From: Lutraria lutraria
Taxonomy: Eukaryota > Mollusca > Bivalvia > Venerida > Mactridae
DNA length: 64,000 bases
Assembly: GCA_964023205.1 (NCBI GenBank)
Contig: OZ026834.1
Span: forward strand, 30,418,756 to 30,482,755
Direction of reading: 5' to 3'
The notes beneath the pieces are model-generated. The model ran no database searches, was not told where the DNA came from, and saw only the letters and a program-made list of their open reading frames with translations. A program made the position numbers and the translations under genes. Shown in pieces: positions 1 through 11,314 of the stretch (within the stretch, counting starts at the first letter, position 1; every line of letters starts with the position of its first letter).

Positions 1-238
1 TACAGCTGAGTGATGTATAAACATGTATGAACATTGCAATAATACATTGAAGGAAGAGAGGCAAAAACAAAAATAAAACATTTTATTTGTTTTATTGTGA
101 GAGTCACACTATGATATATAACAACATAATTAGATGAATAAGTTTAATAACATTACAACAATATCGAAAGATAAAAAATAGTGTCATCAAAACTGTTGAT
201 ACAAATTGATTGTCAATAAAAATGTCAAAAATCAATGC

Positions 239-468
239 TCATAACCAATAAAAATGTATTTGTTTTATCACTAAAGGTAAAATAATTACTTCTTCTATAT
301 CTTTTTCTCTCATTCGAACTTCGTGAGTGATAACTTTCGTGTTCTTATGAGTTTTATCATACATAAACGTACTGTTTTCATTCGGCAATCCTCGGTCGGC
401 ATCTTTGTCTACAGGAACGGATTGGTCGAGTTTTTGTGTGTGTGTGTGAGTCCACGTTTCAGAATCAC
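239..468 (-). CDS. Possible unassigned exon
   Basis: An open minus-strand frame follows a possible acceptor (CATTCTTCAG, exon start near 468). It runs about 75 codons to a TGA at 239-241, with a possible internal donor (GAAGAA|GTAATT, near 286). The translation (for example PVDKDADRGLPNEN) is hydrophilic, and its base composition is less AT-rich than its flanks. There is no ATG at the start and I recognise no domain. It would need an upstream exon between here and 1398, or be an alternative 3' exon of the CRAL-TRIO gene. Chance is a real alternative. Confidence 0.22.
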
Positions 469-918
469 TGAAGAATGTGTTTAAATACAACAATAAAAGT
501 CGTCAAAGGGAGACAATCTCTGTGAGCTTAATGAAAATGAATAAAGGGAGACAACTGAATTACTGACACAAAAGCAAAGTATGACAATGTTCACCAAACG
601 TTTTTTTTTTGTATTTATATTTAAATATCTAACACACTCATTATGTTGGAAAGCACCAGCATCAGGTTCCAAAATAATTAATCAATTAACATGCGTATTA
701 AATGAGAAGAACTATGTTGCTGCGTTTTTCATAGTTCATTTCACGAACTACTGATTATGTTATATGTACTTATTGTACAATATGTAATCACGCCTGACGA
801 CGTAAAGTATCATATGAAAAAGAATGTACATGTAGTTCTTAACGTTTTGAGGAAGGCCATCTAACAAAAATATAAATAGAATACCTAGTTGCAGTTACGT
901 GAAATGTCTAGAAATATA

Positions 919-924
919 TTTATT
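919..924 (-). terminator. Candidate poly(A) signal of the CRAL-TRIO gene
   Basis: AATAAA on the minus strand lies about 475 bp past the stop at 1398. It sits just before the 950-1077 foldback. In AT-rich DNA such hexamers are common, so this is only a candidate. Confidence 0.3.
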
Positions 925-949
925 TCATCTAAAGCTATGTACATAATGG

Positions 950-1077
950 CACAGACACTTGTTTAGAAAAAATTACCCCACCCACCACGTTCGCTCTTAT
1001 GACTATCATATATGTATTGATAGTCATAAGAGCGAACGTGGTGGGTGGGGTAATTCTTTTCTAAACACGTGTCTGTG
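950..1077. mobile_element. 128-bp foldback MITE with 8-bp target duplication
   Basis: Arms 950-1008 and 1018-1077 are inverted copies differing by one mismatch and one indel around a 9-bp spacer. The ends are CACAGACAC and GTGTCTGTG. Perfect CATAATGG copies flank it at 942-949 and 1078-1085. An 8-bp duplication is typical of hAT transposases. It is non-autonomous, with no coding capacity. Confidence 0.85.
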
Positions 1078-1397
1078 CATAATGGTTCAACGTTTAGCAA
1101 GGGCAGTCATAGGTGAGCAGTGAATGCAGCCACAAACAAATGTATTTCTCCGAATATTTCATCAATTTGCACGAAGGCAGCATGTCGCTCTATATACTGT
1201 GATTGAGGAATGTTACGTCGGCCTACGTCATGTATGAACATTACTCTAACGATTAATCACACGTCACAAAATAATCATGTATGAACACTATATGACAAGG
1301 TTAACACTTATAAGCACACAAATCATTCAGTCAGAAATAAATCATTAGAAGGTTAATCATTTTCCATCAGTATTCGCTACAAAGTATGTCGTATACT

Positions 1398-4300
1398 TCA
1401 TTCATCCGCTAATGTTGTGCGGGCAATGTCATTTTCTAACTCCTCAATGTTGGCTTCATCCCCATCAATTATACCCGCTTCAAAATAATCGTCTTCAGAC
1501 TCTGATTCATCTACAACTGGCTCATCTGTCCCCTCTGCCCCATTACTGTTATAAAGTCGCCGTAAGAATTCTAGATTCCGTGGTTCAAGTATGGTTTCTC
1601 GAATAAAGCGGTCTGAAAGAAATCATAAAGACAAATTATACAATTACACTGTATATAAACATCACATAAGCTATTTAAAGTATTACCAAAACACCTCCAG
1701 AAAAAAATTATCATAGAGGTTACCAGCTCGGGGAATTTCTATCGTAAAATACATTCGAACATTTTATTAGAAGATGAGGAAAATATAATTATCTTTTATG
1801 CCTCCGTATCGATAGATCAGGGGCATATTGTTTTTGACCTGACTGTGTGTCTGCCTGTAACAATCTTTTACCTTGCCAATAACGTTTCCACCTACAGTCA
1901 TCAAACTTCATAATCATGTTGGTTCCTCGTGACAACCTCTACAGGACATTTTAAGGTCAGTAGATCAAAGGTCACGGTCACCCGGAGGGGGCATTGTGCT
2001 TTAAAAACACATCCTGTTTTCTATTATGTTAGTTTTAGATTTTATTAATAAATTACATACGTTTGCTCATGGTTGGAAATGGCGGAATAAAAATGATTTG
2101 TATTAAAAAGATTCATGCTATTTCGAGGGCTCAGCGTTACACTGTCGTAACTTGTTCTCATTTTAATATGAGTTACGACACTGTTGCGTTGAACCCTCGA
2201 TTTATATTATGTACACTCATCATCATACCCATAATATCTTGCGCTGTTCCTGCACGTTCTCCAGTGTAACTGTCTGATAAGTATTCATCAGGAAGACTGG
2301 CGTGGTCAATGAAGTCAAACACGGAATCATAGTTGTAACCATGGAGTTGTATCTAAATGTAAAACGACAATACAGTCAATCCTGAGAACAAATGCCATCC
2401 TTGGCAAAGACATAATGTGACCTGTATTGACAGGTGGTCTTTATTCGGAAGTCATTTTGTTCTAAATAATCAAATAAGTAATAAAAGTGTGACTTTTATT
2501 CATAGGGCTGTTTTTATAATTCAGTTTAACAACTTTTTTCTATGAACGGTCAGCTCCGAACAACAGCCATCTCCCAGTTAAAAATTCAAGTTTTCCTCTA
2601 TACTAAGTATTCACTCTCTCAACAACAGTCACCTTTTTACAACACCCATTTTTTGTCCTTCTCAATTGCGGCTATTGTAGTGAGGTTGCAAGTATATCGT
2701 GACTGAATATAGAACAGAACAGATACTTTATTTAGACGAATGCATTACAGCTCATCGTAATATACATGTAAACATACCGTGATTGAATAGAACAGAACAG
2801 AATCATAAAACAATACAGTACATGGTTATCTAGTTCAGTTTATAAAGTGAGAATGCTTTCATTGTGATAATCAAGTAACGTAATAATTGCCAGAAACCAA
2901 AAGTAGAAAAAATATATAATAATACAAATGTAGCATTTACGTACATACAGCTGTCATTTTTTATATACTTGTATACAACTTTTAAACAAACTTGGTTGCA
3001 TTGTATATACTCTTGAAATATAAGTATTTCGTAATGTAACGTAAGTAAGGACAAATTAATACAAAAGGGTATTCATGTAGAGATGTCATGTACTGTGACA
3101 GTCAACATAAAAAGTTGTGGGAATTACGACTGCAAGAAGAAACTATTGTATGTATGGATTTATATAATGTGATATTACAGAATGTCAAACTATTCAGCCA
3201 ATTTAAAACCCCGTCAATATTTCATACTGCTGATAGTCTGGTTCCCGTCGTACTATGCTACGTAACCAATCACGTAGTGTAAGGGGCAGGTAATCCAGGC
3301 TATACTGCTGATATAATAGTGGAAGGGAGACAATTATACATTAGATAATAATGTTCATATCGTATTTCATCTACTACGCAGCAAGATCAATATGATTGGT
3401 TACATAAGTAAATTGGCATGTTTTACTCAGGTAAAGAATGTGGCAAAATAATTGATTTGTTAGTGTTTATCAAATTATTTTCATTATTACAACGAACATG
3501 GTTTAAGCTACAAACAACAACAGATAGAATGTGTACGTATTACGTAAATTTATTAAATAACTATTTATTATCAGCCTTGTAACTTGTTTACTGCCTGGCA
3601 TAATAATACAGTGGCATTTCCAATAAGCGGGCCAATGTCTATATCACTTTCTGGCCCGGGGCCGAAAAGTGATATAGATATTGGCCCGCATTTTAAGCAA
3701 TTTGATTGGCTGCTAGAGCAGGGCCAAAAAGTGATATAGATTCTAGCTGAAATGGCGGCCATCTTGTATAAGTAATTTGCTATTTAGAATGAAACTGAAT
3801 CAGATAATAAGGTTATTTAATAAAATTGTAAATAATTCAGTGATTTGATATAGGCCCTGGGCCTTGGGCCAATACGACTGCCCTCTGACAAATAACAGGG
3901 CCTATATCAAATCACTGATTTATTAACATATATTAATATAAGGTATATAAATGCAAGGACTTATGTATGTATATAAGACCTTGATAAATGCTAGTAATTT
4001 CAAGTTATTTATACAGTATAACCCCTAAAATCCGGACCCCATCCGGACTGGGCAAAAAGTCCAGTTTTCTGAGAATTCTGGTTTTCAGAGAACATTTGAT
4101 AAATTCCGAACAAACAGGGGCTCAAAAATAGTTTGGTATTAAGAGAATTCCGGTTTTCAGGGAGTCCGGGTTTCAGGGAGTCAAGGGTTTCAGGGAGTCC
4201 GGTTTTTAGGGAGTCCGGTTATCAGGGAGTCTGGTTATCAGGGAGTCCGGTTTTCAGGGAATCCGGTTTTCAGGGAGTCTGGGTTTTCAGTAGTTTTACT

Positions 4301-7300
4301 GTATTTTAAACATGTTCATGCTATTTGTACTTACTCTGTTGGCAAGTTTTGTAGATACCACTGACTTTACAAGTCCCAAGAAAAATGCGATCACTTGATT
4401 GTTATTGATGTAATGAACTTGTTTGATTCGTATTGGATACCCATTCTAGAAGAAAAATCATCTGTTTGTTAAGAGAAAATAATTTCAAACATGAATCTTC
4501 GGCGGTGCTCGGAAGTAATTGTGTGGAAGAACCCTCAAAACATTGACCTGTTTATTTGTCAAAGTAAAACTGAATAAATTTCACCGAAAAAGCTTAGGTC
4601 GGCTCTCCCAAACATTTGACAATCTCTCCTGACGTCACTATAAGGGTAAACTGGTTCCTGTTGACTCTGTCTGTACAAAGTCATTCAGTGCATTACAACA
4701 TGGAACGGGAACCAGATTAGTATTCGGGATACCACTATGTATCCGTCGTATGAATACATTTATCCGCCGATGAATACATTTATCCGTCGTATGAATACAT
4801 TTATCCCTAGCAAATTCTGATAAACAGCATTTGAAAACTTACTTGCATTACGACAAACTGTTTGCGGCAATTGTTAAAGCCGAAAAACAAGAGATGTTTC
4901 ATGGCAACCCCTTTGGCGTCCATTAGAAAGGTAACCCCGTTGACCATGACCTTTTCGTCAAGAAAACACAGGGCGTCGAAAATTAAGGTGATTGCCCGGA
5001 ACCATTCGAGGAAAGTATAAGAATTTCCACTTACATCAAGCTGGTCTAAAATACGAACAGAAGTATTATTATTCTCGCCTTTTGATGTTTGTTCTTTGTA
5101 TACTTGTACTAAGATACTCAGAAAAGCCCTTTGTTCTCATATTTGATTGTATTATAGTCTTGCATTAAGATACTCAGTTGCTAACATATTCAAATACATT
5201 TTAAGTAAACGAACTCATACGTGGACGTTCCTTTTTCTCATTGACAACTGTTAAATAATTCAAGCAAAACATAGAAAATCATTCAGGCATAGAAACACAA
5301 AATATTAAATGTTTTGCAATTTCTATACTCTTACAATAAATGGTCCAAAGGAATCATTATAGGTTGTTCCCACTATTCACGTGGTGCTTTGAGGAATAAG
5401 AAACGTATGTCAAGAAAAAATACCAATAAATGATAGATAGGCCGTCGACCGGTCAAACACTTAGGTTCCAATTTCATAAACGTGTCGATATCGCGATCAG
5501 TATATGATACTAAGTGAAGGAAATCAGATGTGTCCAATATTACTGACATCATAGAAATCTGTCAAAAACAACTTTAATTACAAACAATATGAAACAATAT
5601 ATTGAGGTGTTTGATTGTTTATTTGTCTTTTTAGCCCCCTTCTCAACAGCCAGAGTCATATGATGCGCACACTTCACCTAAGCATCGTTCCTGGGAAGAA
5701 CCAGTACTAGACTCCACTCCTCCGTAAGCAACTGCCTATTTTCTCACATAAAGAGGCATGGTCAGTAACTGGGCTCACACTCACGACCCTCTTTCAGTAA
5801 GAGGTTACGGTGATTTGAAGTCAGTGACCTGAACCACTCGACCACGTTGGCGAGCCTGATGGACGGAGTCAATATAAGCCATTGCAGAGACGCATGGCAC
5901 TCTGAAATCCTAGTGTTAATGGCACCTATACTTTGCGATATAATTGTAAAAATTACGATGGACATGTTTCATTTTGGTAAATGAGAAACTGGATTTTTTC
6001 TACAATCAATAATATTCCGGACTTCAAGCGATAGGGTATGGAGGCTGATTTACGCCATATCGTATTTTCGCTTTTTTCGCCACGACTATTTGTCGTGTTT
6101 TCACATTGTTGCATTGTCGTGGCGAGAAAAGGACGACAATACGACACCAAAAATGTATTTTCGTCCCTTCGTGTTTTTGCATTTTCACATTGTCGCGGCG
6201 AAACAGCGAAAATACGGCATGGCGTAAATAAGCCACCATAACAGAGAGAACATATTTTTAAATAACTTCAAATTGACCTAAATATAGCTTACCCCATTGC
6301 GCAAGAATCACTTTCCTTCCTTCGTGGTCGTACCCAGGGAGTGGTATATAGACCGCGCTATAAAATGTATCAGAATAGTTCATGTTAATACTGTAAGATG
6401 ATTCCTGGGAACCAGATCTTGACCCCTACCATAACAAATATTACGAAAGAAGCCATAAGTTTGTTACCATTCTTTCACAGGAATATTATTTAGGTGTGAT
6501 GTGACAGCTACGTTGCAACATAGTGAATAATTTAAATTACACCGACAACAAAAATAGCATGTGTCGCATGGTAAAACTCTTATTGCAGAATTTCGTATAA
6601 TAAAAAATGATACATAATTTCTTCGGTTTAATTCAAATAGACCGTCATTCGATATACGTAACTGTACGCTTAGTGAAACGATATCGCATGACGGAATATT
6701 ATTACATGATGTTGAGACGGCGTCAAATGAATACGTTCTAAATTACGAAATCCTTAGAACTACATATCAACCTCAGTGTTCGGTATCAAAAAAACCTTCA
6801 TGAGCAACTTGATGATAATTTTGTTCAATATTTGTGCACTTGGAAAGTCAAAGCTATCGATCGTAGTCATGCCATGAATTTTTTAATTCGATTTAACTTA
6901 AACGCAATTATAGAAAGAAATGGAAACACAGCATTCCTTTAAACTTCCGTCCATTCAGGTACATTAAACTAAAGCAGAACTTACTTTCGGCTGCGCAAAA
7001 TGTTAAGCACTTCCGGTGACGCAGGGTCGACATTATTCATCACGTGCATAATGGCTTTCCGTCTAGAGTACCAGTAATTATCGAGTCGCCGTCGAGTAGC
7101 ATTCTGGACGAACTTTGAAGCTCGTAGAAAGGCCAAAGTGTAATTAGGATCTGTAACATTCAACTGCACATTTGATTTTTTTAACCGAGATAGGTTTAGG
7201 AAATGTTGTTAATTCATCATTTATTTATGTGTGACTTGACCTTTACATTTACTATCAATACATGTCTTTGCTCCTCACAGAAAGTTTTTTTATTGTGGAT

Positions 7301-9732
7301 TTACAGTCAATAATAATGAGATCAGGGCTATTCGCCAAAAAAAATATTATATTTATATAATTAATTCAGTAAATATACTTAACACAGTCACTTTTGTCAG
7401 AAAAAATGCGTCGATTTTATTAAAAAGGTACTAGCCAGTGAATCGAAGTTTAAAACGTATTAGTTCGCGAGGAATAATAAACAAATACATATAAATAAAC
7501 TCCAAAGCTGTTTCATGCAGACGTTCATAATGTATTAATAAACTCGGACATACGTTAAACAAACGAAACTTTTTTTTGCACCAGTTTGATTATTTTACCC
7601 AATAACATAACAATTCAAAACTAATTGTTTGAGAGTACGGCAAGGAAGATAATAAGTGCGGGGTGTAGTAAACAGATGTTTCAGCTCTTTCATTAGTGTA
7701 TTAATTACAGAGGGAAGCCTCCTGGTCGAATGGTTAAATGGTTAATGACCAGTATTAAGTAACCGCTCACATCCCATTCGTGACAAGATAAATTCATATA
7801 CAGTCAACCCTGTGATCGAAGGCCATCCCTGGAAAAGACATAATGTTGCCTTTATTGATATGTGGCCTTTATTCAGAGGTAATTTTTGTTCGAAATAATC
7901 GATGATTTTTTTTTCAAAGAATGACATTTATTAACAGAATGGCCCTTTTCCTGAGGTGACAGCTAACACAGGACACATTGTACTAGGAAGATGTCTAACT
8001 AGCTTCAGGTAGGTTATATGTCTGGGGTCGTCATCAATCCATAAAGTTGGAAGGTCGCAGAATTACTATAGCTGGTGGTGCGACATGAAAAGCCGGTGAA
8101 AAGACATGTACATGTACAACATTAAGAGCACCTGTTATTTTCGGTATTTCGTTCTGCCCATTTTCAATCCAATGCACGAGTTCACGTGTTTCCTCGGTTC
8201 TCGCCGTATCTGTCTCGTGCAATTCTTCTTCAGCTTTCTCTCGGAGTTTTGTGTCTTGCAACTCTCCGCAAAATATTGATTTGGAACTTCTATTATATAC
8301 AAACAAAAGATATTGTTTTAGAAAGGAAAATAGCGCACTCACTGCAATGTACAGCCAAACGATATAGCAAGTGACGTCATGTTTCAAACCAATACAGTCT
8401 GCAGATGTACGTCGATAAATTATTACAGCATAAATGGATACTAACTTATCTCCTTGGCTAGATGTTTCGGGAATTATTTTACGACCAATACCACAAACGT
8501 GGCTGATTGGTTAGAGTGTCCGCTTTCGGAGCGGGAGATCGAAGGTTCGAACCCCAGTGGAGACTGGGTTAAAACTGATGCGGTCGGTTGGTGAGCCGCC
8601 AGCTAGTTAAATATTGGTTACTGTAGGCCCATCTCAGCCAGGTGCCCGGTTAAAAGAGAAGAGTCTTCGGAAGGTTCTGTGCGAACAAAAGGTAGGCGTC
8701 TCACAAGCCAGCTTGGCTGGCCCTTTCAATAGGGGTGAGACTGTAATAAACAAAACCCCTTTATCTTTACCAGACTAAGGAAAACGAATTAAGTATAAAA
8801 ATCCGATAGATTATTTGCAGGAGCGAACGCATCACAAAGTTGACCGACATTATAATCATATTCTCACAAAAAAGACAAACATCGATAGAATTCGTTGCCA
8901 TGTAAACTATGGAAATGTGGTAATGGCATTTAATAAGCGCCTTCTTCATTGAACCGTGTTTCACCGGAAATTAGCTTTTAAAATAAGTACGAACGTACAA
9001 TAAAATACACTATGTGACCGACGTCAATCTTTATTTTCCAAAGTAGGGGTAATTTCAGATAATGATCAGTTTTCTATGGCATTTACGATTTAACAATGCA
9101 TTGCCACAAGTAGTTGTAATTTTGAATATTGTGAGAGTACAACTTTTACTGGATGCATATGTAATCATTCATCATCGTCAACACCAGTCAACATCATACA
9201 TTATTGTATAGAGATTTACACTTACATTGTTGACATAAAAGTGACAGAACATTTGGTTATCGCTTAACATAATTCTGCTAATGAGAGATGTTGGTACAAA
9301 CATCTGTGTTGGTGATTTTATTGATTTGCTATTCAAAATATGTAAAATATCTCGGTTACATAAAAACAGTGTCAAACAAATCACCTGTCCAGTCAAAGAA
9401 TATACATAGTTAAGGAATTAACATACACCGCCTCAATACTGCCATTTATTTACGTATCTACTCACATACCAATTAATACTCGTTTTATTTAAAGATGATG
9501 CTTATATAACAAACTTACATAAAATGTCAATGCTGCTCTTTAAATTGGTAATGATATGTCGCATATTGCTGGAAAGGTCTGAATAACTGAATTGTACCAA
9601 TACATTATACTTGTTAAAAGGCACTATCTGTGTCATGTAAGCATTGGATTATATTCATGCGATCGAATCTAGAGAAGCCGTACAGATTATGAAGCACAAT
9701 AAAAATCGAAAACGTCTTACTTACCGAGGCAT
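1398..9732 (-). CDS. CRAL-TRIO domain lipid-transfer protein, alpha-TTP/CRALBP-like (8 exons, 349 aa)
   Basis: Coding exons in transcript order are 9725-9732, 8132-8289, 6985-7150, 6293-6357, 4843-5045, 4335-4445, 2229-2352 and 1398-1612. All have GT-AG borders, phases match, and the total is 1,050 nt (350 codons with stop). Exon 1 carries only M-P and two bases of R3. Residues about 10-75 form the helical CRAL-TRIO N-terminal region (LREKAEEELHE, then AFLRASKF). Residues about 110-270 form the lipid pocket (VNGVTFLMDAKG, YPIRIKQVHYIN, RIQLHG). R206, K208 and R237 fall where, from memory, alpha-tocopherol transfer protein has K190, R192 and R221, which bind phosphoinositide. The usual LPxEYGG turn reads LPDEYLSD (257-264), so the GG is lost. 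The last ~50 residues are very acidic. The family carries hydrophobic ligands such as tocopherol or retinal in the cytosol; this ligand is unknown. Exon 2 has a weak donor (GTGCTC). An alternative start at 8387 would give a hydrophobic N-terminus and is less likely. Confidence 0.88.
1815..2020 (-). repeat. Dispersed repeat with AGGTCA-like half-sites
   Basis: It contains AAGGTCAGTAGATCAAAGG, then GTCACGGTCACCCGG, then GGGGGCATTGTG. The same block occurs in opposite orientation at 47235-47480. It lies in the last intron of the CRAL-TRIO gene. Confidence 0.6.
2123..2200. mobile_element. 78-bp palindromic MITE (TCGAGGG family), copy 1
   Basis: It starts TCGAGGGCTCAGCG and ends CGTTGAACCCTCGA, with internal inverted halves ACTGTCGTAACT and AGTTACGACACTGT. 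Two further copies are at 21706-21783 and 21886-21963. Confidence 0.7.
2373..2525 (+). mobile_element. TA-CAGTCAAACCTGTG MITE family, copy 1 (degraded)
   Basis: It starts after TA with CAGTCAATCCTGAG and holds the family's internal motifs (GGTGGTCTTTATTCGGA, ACTTTTATTCATAGG). The right end is unclear because another element follows directly. Confidence 0.55.
2535..2695 (-). mobile_element. TA-CAGTGCAACCTC MITE family, diverged copy
   Basis: Motifs CCGAACAACAGCCA and TATTGTAGTGAGGTTGCA match the copies at 11137-11314 and 21180-21357. The ends are degraded. Confidence 0.55.
2696..2800 (-). repeat. Non-LTR retroposon 3' tail, (TGTTC)n
   Basis: On the minus strand it reads GATGAGCTG, then CTAAATAAAGTATCTG, then TTCTGTTCT. 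The same order appears at 30066-30136. A second GAACAGAACAGAA stretch follows near 2790. Confidence 0.55.
3616..3746. repeat. Palindromic element with GTGATATAGA arms
   Basis: Arms near 3627-3650 and 3666-3690 pair (GCGGGCCAATGTCTATATCA against its complement with one or two changes) around GGCCCGGGGCC. A third copy of AAAAAGTGATATAGAT follows near 3727. Confidence 0.6.
3835..3921. repeat. Foldback repeat, TCAGTGATTTGATATAGGCC arms
   Basis: Arms of about 24 bp near 3838-3862 and 3897-3921 are inverted copies (CAGTGATTTGATATAGGCCC). The spacer is GC-richer and contains TGGGCCTTGGGCC. It may belong with the 3616 element. Confidence 0.6.
4014..4301. mobile_element. TA-flanked pogo/Tigger-like MITE with internal minisatellite
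   Basis: The left end TA|CAGTATAACCCCTAAAATCC and the right end ...TTTTACTG|TA are related inverted ends. From about 4143 to 4290, copies of a ~16-bp unit (GGAGTCCGGTTTTCA) repeat in tandem. The unit resembles the complement of the terminal sequence. It lies in an intron of the CRAL-TRIO gene. Confidence 0.65.
4741..4806 (+). repeat. Three-copy minisatellite
   Basis: Three copies of a 21-22-bp unit, ATCCGTCGTATGAATACATTT, sit in tandem just 3' of exon 5 (4843-5045) in transcript sense. Confidence 0.8.
5628..5850 (-). mobile_element. tRNA-derived SINE, family S2
   Basis: It is the minus-strand copy of the element at 22070-22310 and matches 56126-56345 across CCTCTTTCAGTAAGAGGTTA and TTTCTCACATAAAGAG. 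The retroposon tail end is at the low coordinate. Confidence 0.7.
6037..6240. mobile_element. Foldback MITE, TATGGTGGCTGATTTA family, copy 1
   Basis: The ends TATGGAGGCTGATTTACGCC and its near-complement form arms of about 50 bp. The interior is rich in CGAAAA/TTTTCG blocks. A relative is at 20234-20407. I see no clean target duplication. Confidence 0.7.
7801..7980 (+). mobile_element. TA-CAGTCAAACCTGTG MITE family, copy 2
   Basis: It starts CAGTCAACCCTGTG after TA, ends ACACATTG before TA, and carries GGCCTTTATTCAGAGG inside. It is about 180 bp and looks mariner-like by its TA duplication. Confidence 0.7.
8499..8756 (+). mobile_element. tRNA-derived SINE, family S1, near full length
   Basis: A tRNA-like head with an A-box-like GTGGCTGATTGG (8499-8510) and B box GGTTCGAACCCC (8544-8555) precedes a unique body. 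The tail ends GGCTGGCCCTTTCAATAGGG and ATAAACAAAAC. The 3' half recurs at 32107-32201. Confidence 0.8.
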
Positions 9733-11136
9733 GTTTTTCTCCGTTTTTGTGCTATTTCCAATGATTCCTCGTTTATATAACCTAGTCCTCAGATTTCAGA
9801 AACTGCGCAATTTAAATCTCAATCAGGAAACTGAGGTTCCCAAGGATACGGGTCGCGTTTTCATCATGGTTAGAATCGATAATCTAGTCTTTTCAAATAC
9901 CAATTATTACATCACATCCACAAATATGGGATCTACTCTGTGCTGGCTAAGATCTCAGTGGTGGATCAATTTATCGCTTGTGATGTTGACGTCAAGGATT
10001 GTCAATACTAGGAACTGACATTAACGGATATTTGTGTGCATGTACATGTACACTAGGCCTGCGGTCAGTCGTAGCTTCTGTGAATACTAGGAGTTATTTC
10101 GATAAACTATGTGGCACCGCATATATGTGTACCAGTGTACGAATTTGATTGTAGACATATTTTTTTTATCTATTGCAAAAATGATAGGGATTGGTATAAA
10201 TGTGTACTATATTTTATAACAATATTTACTTACGAAACAATTATTTTTATATACAATACCGACGCGATAAAAAAAGATTTAAGTCGTCTCGGGAAATTCA
10301 CCAAACTCGGGTTTGCTTCCCTCAGTTGCAAGCTTTCGAGCAAACTTTAAATCATTTCCACGGGCTGTAAAAATGTAAAAAATTCTGATTGACTGGCATA
10401 CCCTATTGTCCCCTTCATATTAGGTCCTAGGAACGTTACATCCACTTTCTGGATGTTTTACCTTTAAAGGGCCAAAATAATTCACCTACCTATTTAAGAC
10501 AATGTAACCAGAAACTAACATATTCAGACCTCACTTAATATACTAGTACTGTATAGTGACCGTAAAGTTCAACTTAAAAATCATATGATTACATAAATGC
10601 ATGTGTTAAATCTAAATGGAATGGTAATCTCTTTTGCTTGTTCTTATCACATAGCGACAAACAAATCATTATTATTAAGTACGGAGTCATATTTTCGCCC
10701 ATGATTAATACAATGCGTGCATTGTGGAAATGAAAATTGAAATTAGAGTACCCAGCCTAACATTGCTAAATGATGGACTTTTCATTAATACACTAGATAT
10801 TAATTTAAAGAAGCCATTTATAGTTTACCCTTTACCTTAGGGAGTTGATGTGTATATTTCATACGACTGATTTAAATGCAGTAACAGCAACTGATCAACC
10901 GTCGGTATTGTTTTCTTTCAACGTGTCCATTTGTTTCAGTGCAAGTTCGTTTTGATTGGTTCTTGCTATATCTAAAGGGTAATTCTTAAATATCTTACAT
11001 ATATCACTATATCAGTTTTGTGTAGTATGTACTAACCATCGGAAACAAATACGACTCATTCGCATTTTCGATCATATATTGTTTTATATACCTGCATACG
11101 TATACACTACTAACATGTAAAGTGATGTATACGCGC

Positions 11137-11314
11137 GAGTAGAGTAACTTCTATGAACATCACCTCCGAACAACAGCCACCTCCCTGTTGCAGCCAGTAT
11201 TCTAGCAACCAAAATTGACATTTACTCTATTTTCACTCTCTCATCAACAGTCACTTCTTTACAAAAGCTATTTTTAACTTTCCCATTGATGGCTGTTGTA
11301 GGGAGGTTGCACTG
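11137..11314 (-). mobile_element. TA-CAGTGCAACCTC MITE family, copy
   Basis: It carries CCGAACAACAGCCACCTCCC and ends GGCTGTTGTAGGGAGGTTGC then ACTG. It matches 21180-21357 almost throughout in opposite orientation. Confidence 0.65.

Noticed and set aside
8034..8387. Minus ORF read as one exon with a hydrophobic N-terminus
   Set aside because: The acceptor at 8290 and the in-phase ATG exon at 9725-9732 give a better CRAL-TRIO start; the hydrophobic part is intron.
8499..8572. Functional tRNA gene
   Set aside because: A and B boxes are present, but the acceptor stem does not close and the sequence continues into a repeat body shared with 32107-32201, so it is a SINE head.
9644..10018. 124-codon plus-strand ORF
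   Set aside because: It lies antisense across the first coding exon of the CRAL-TRIO gene, has no recognisable domain and no splice or codon signal of its own.
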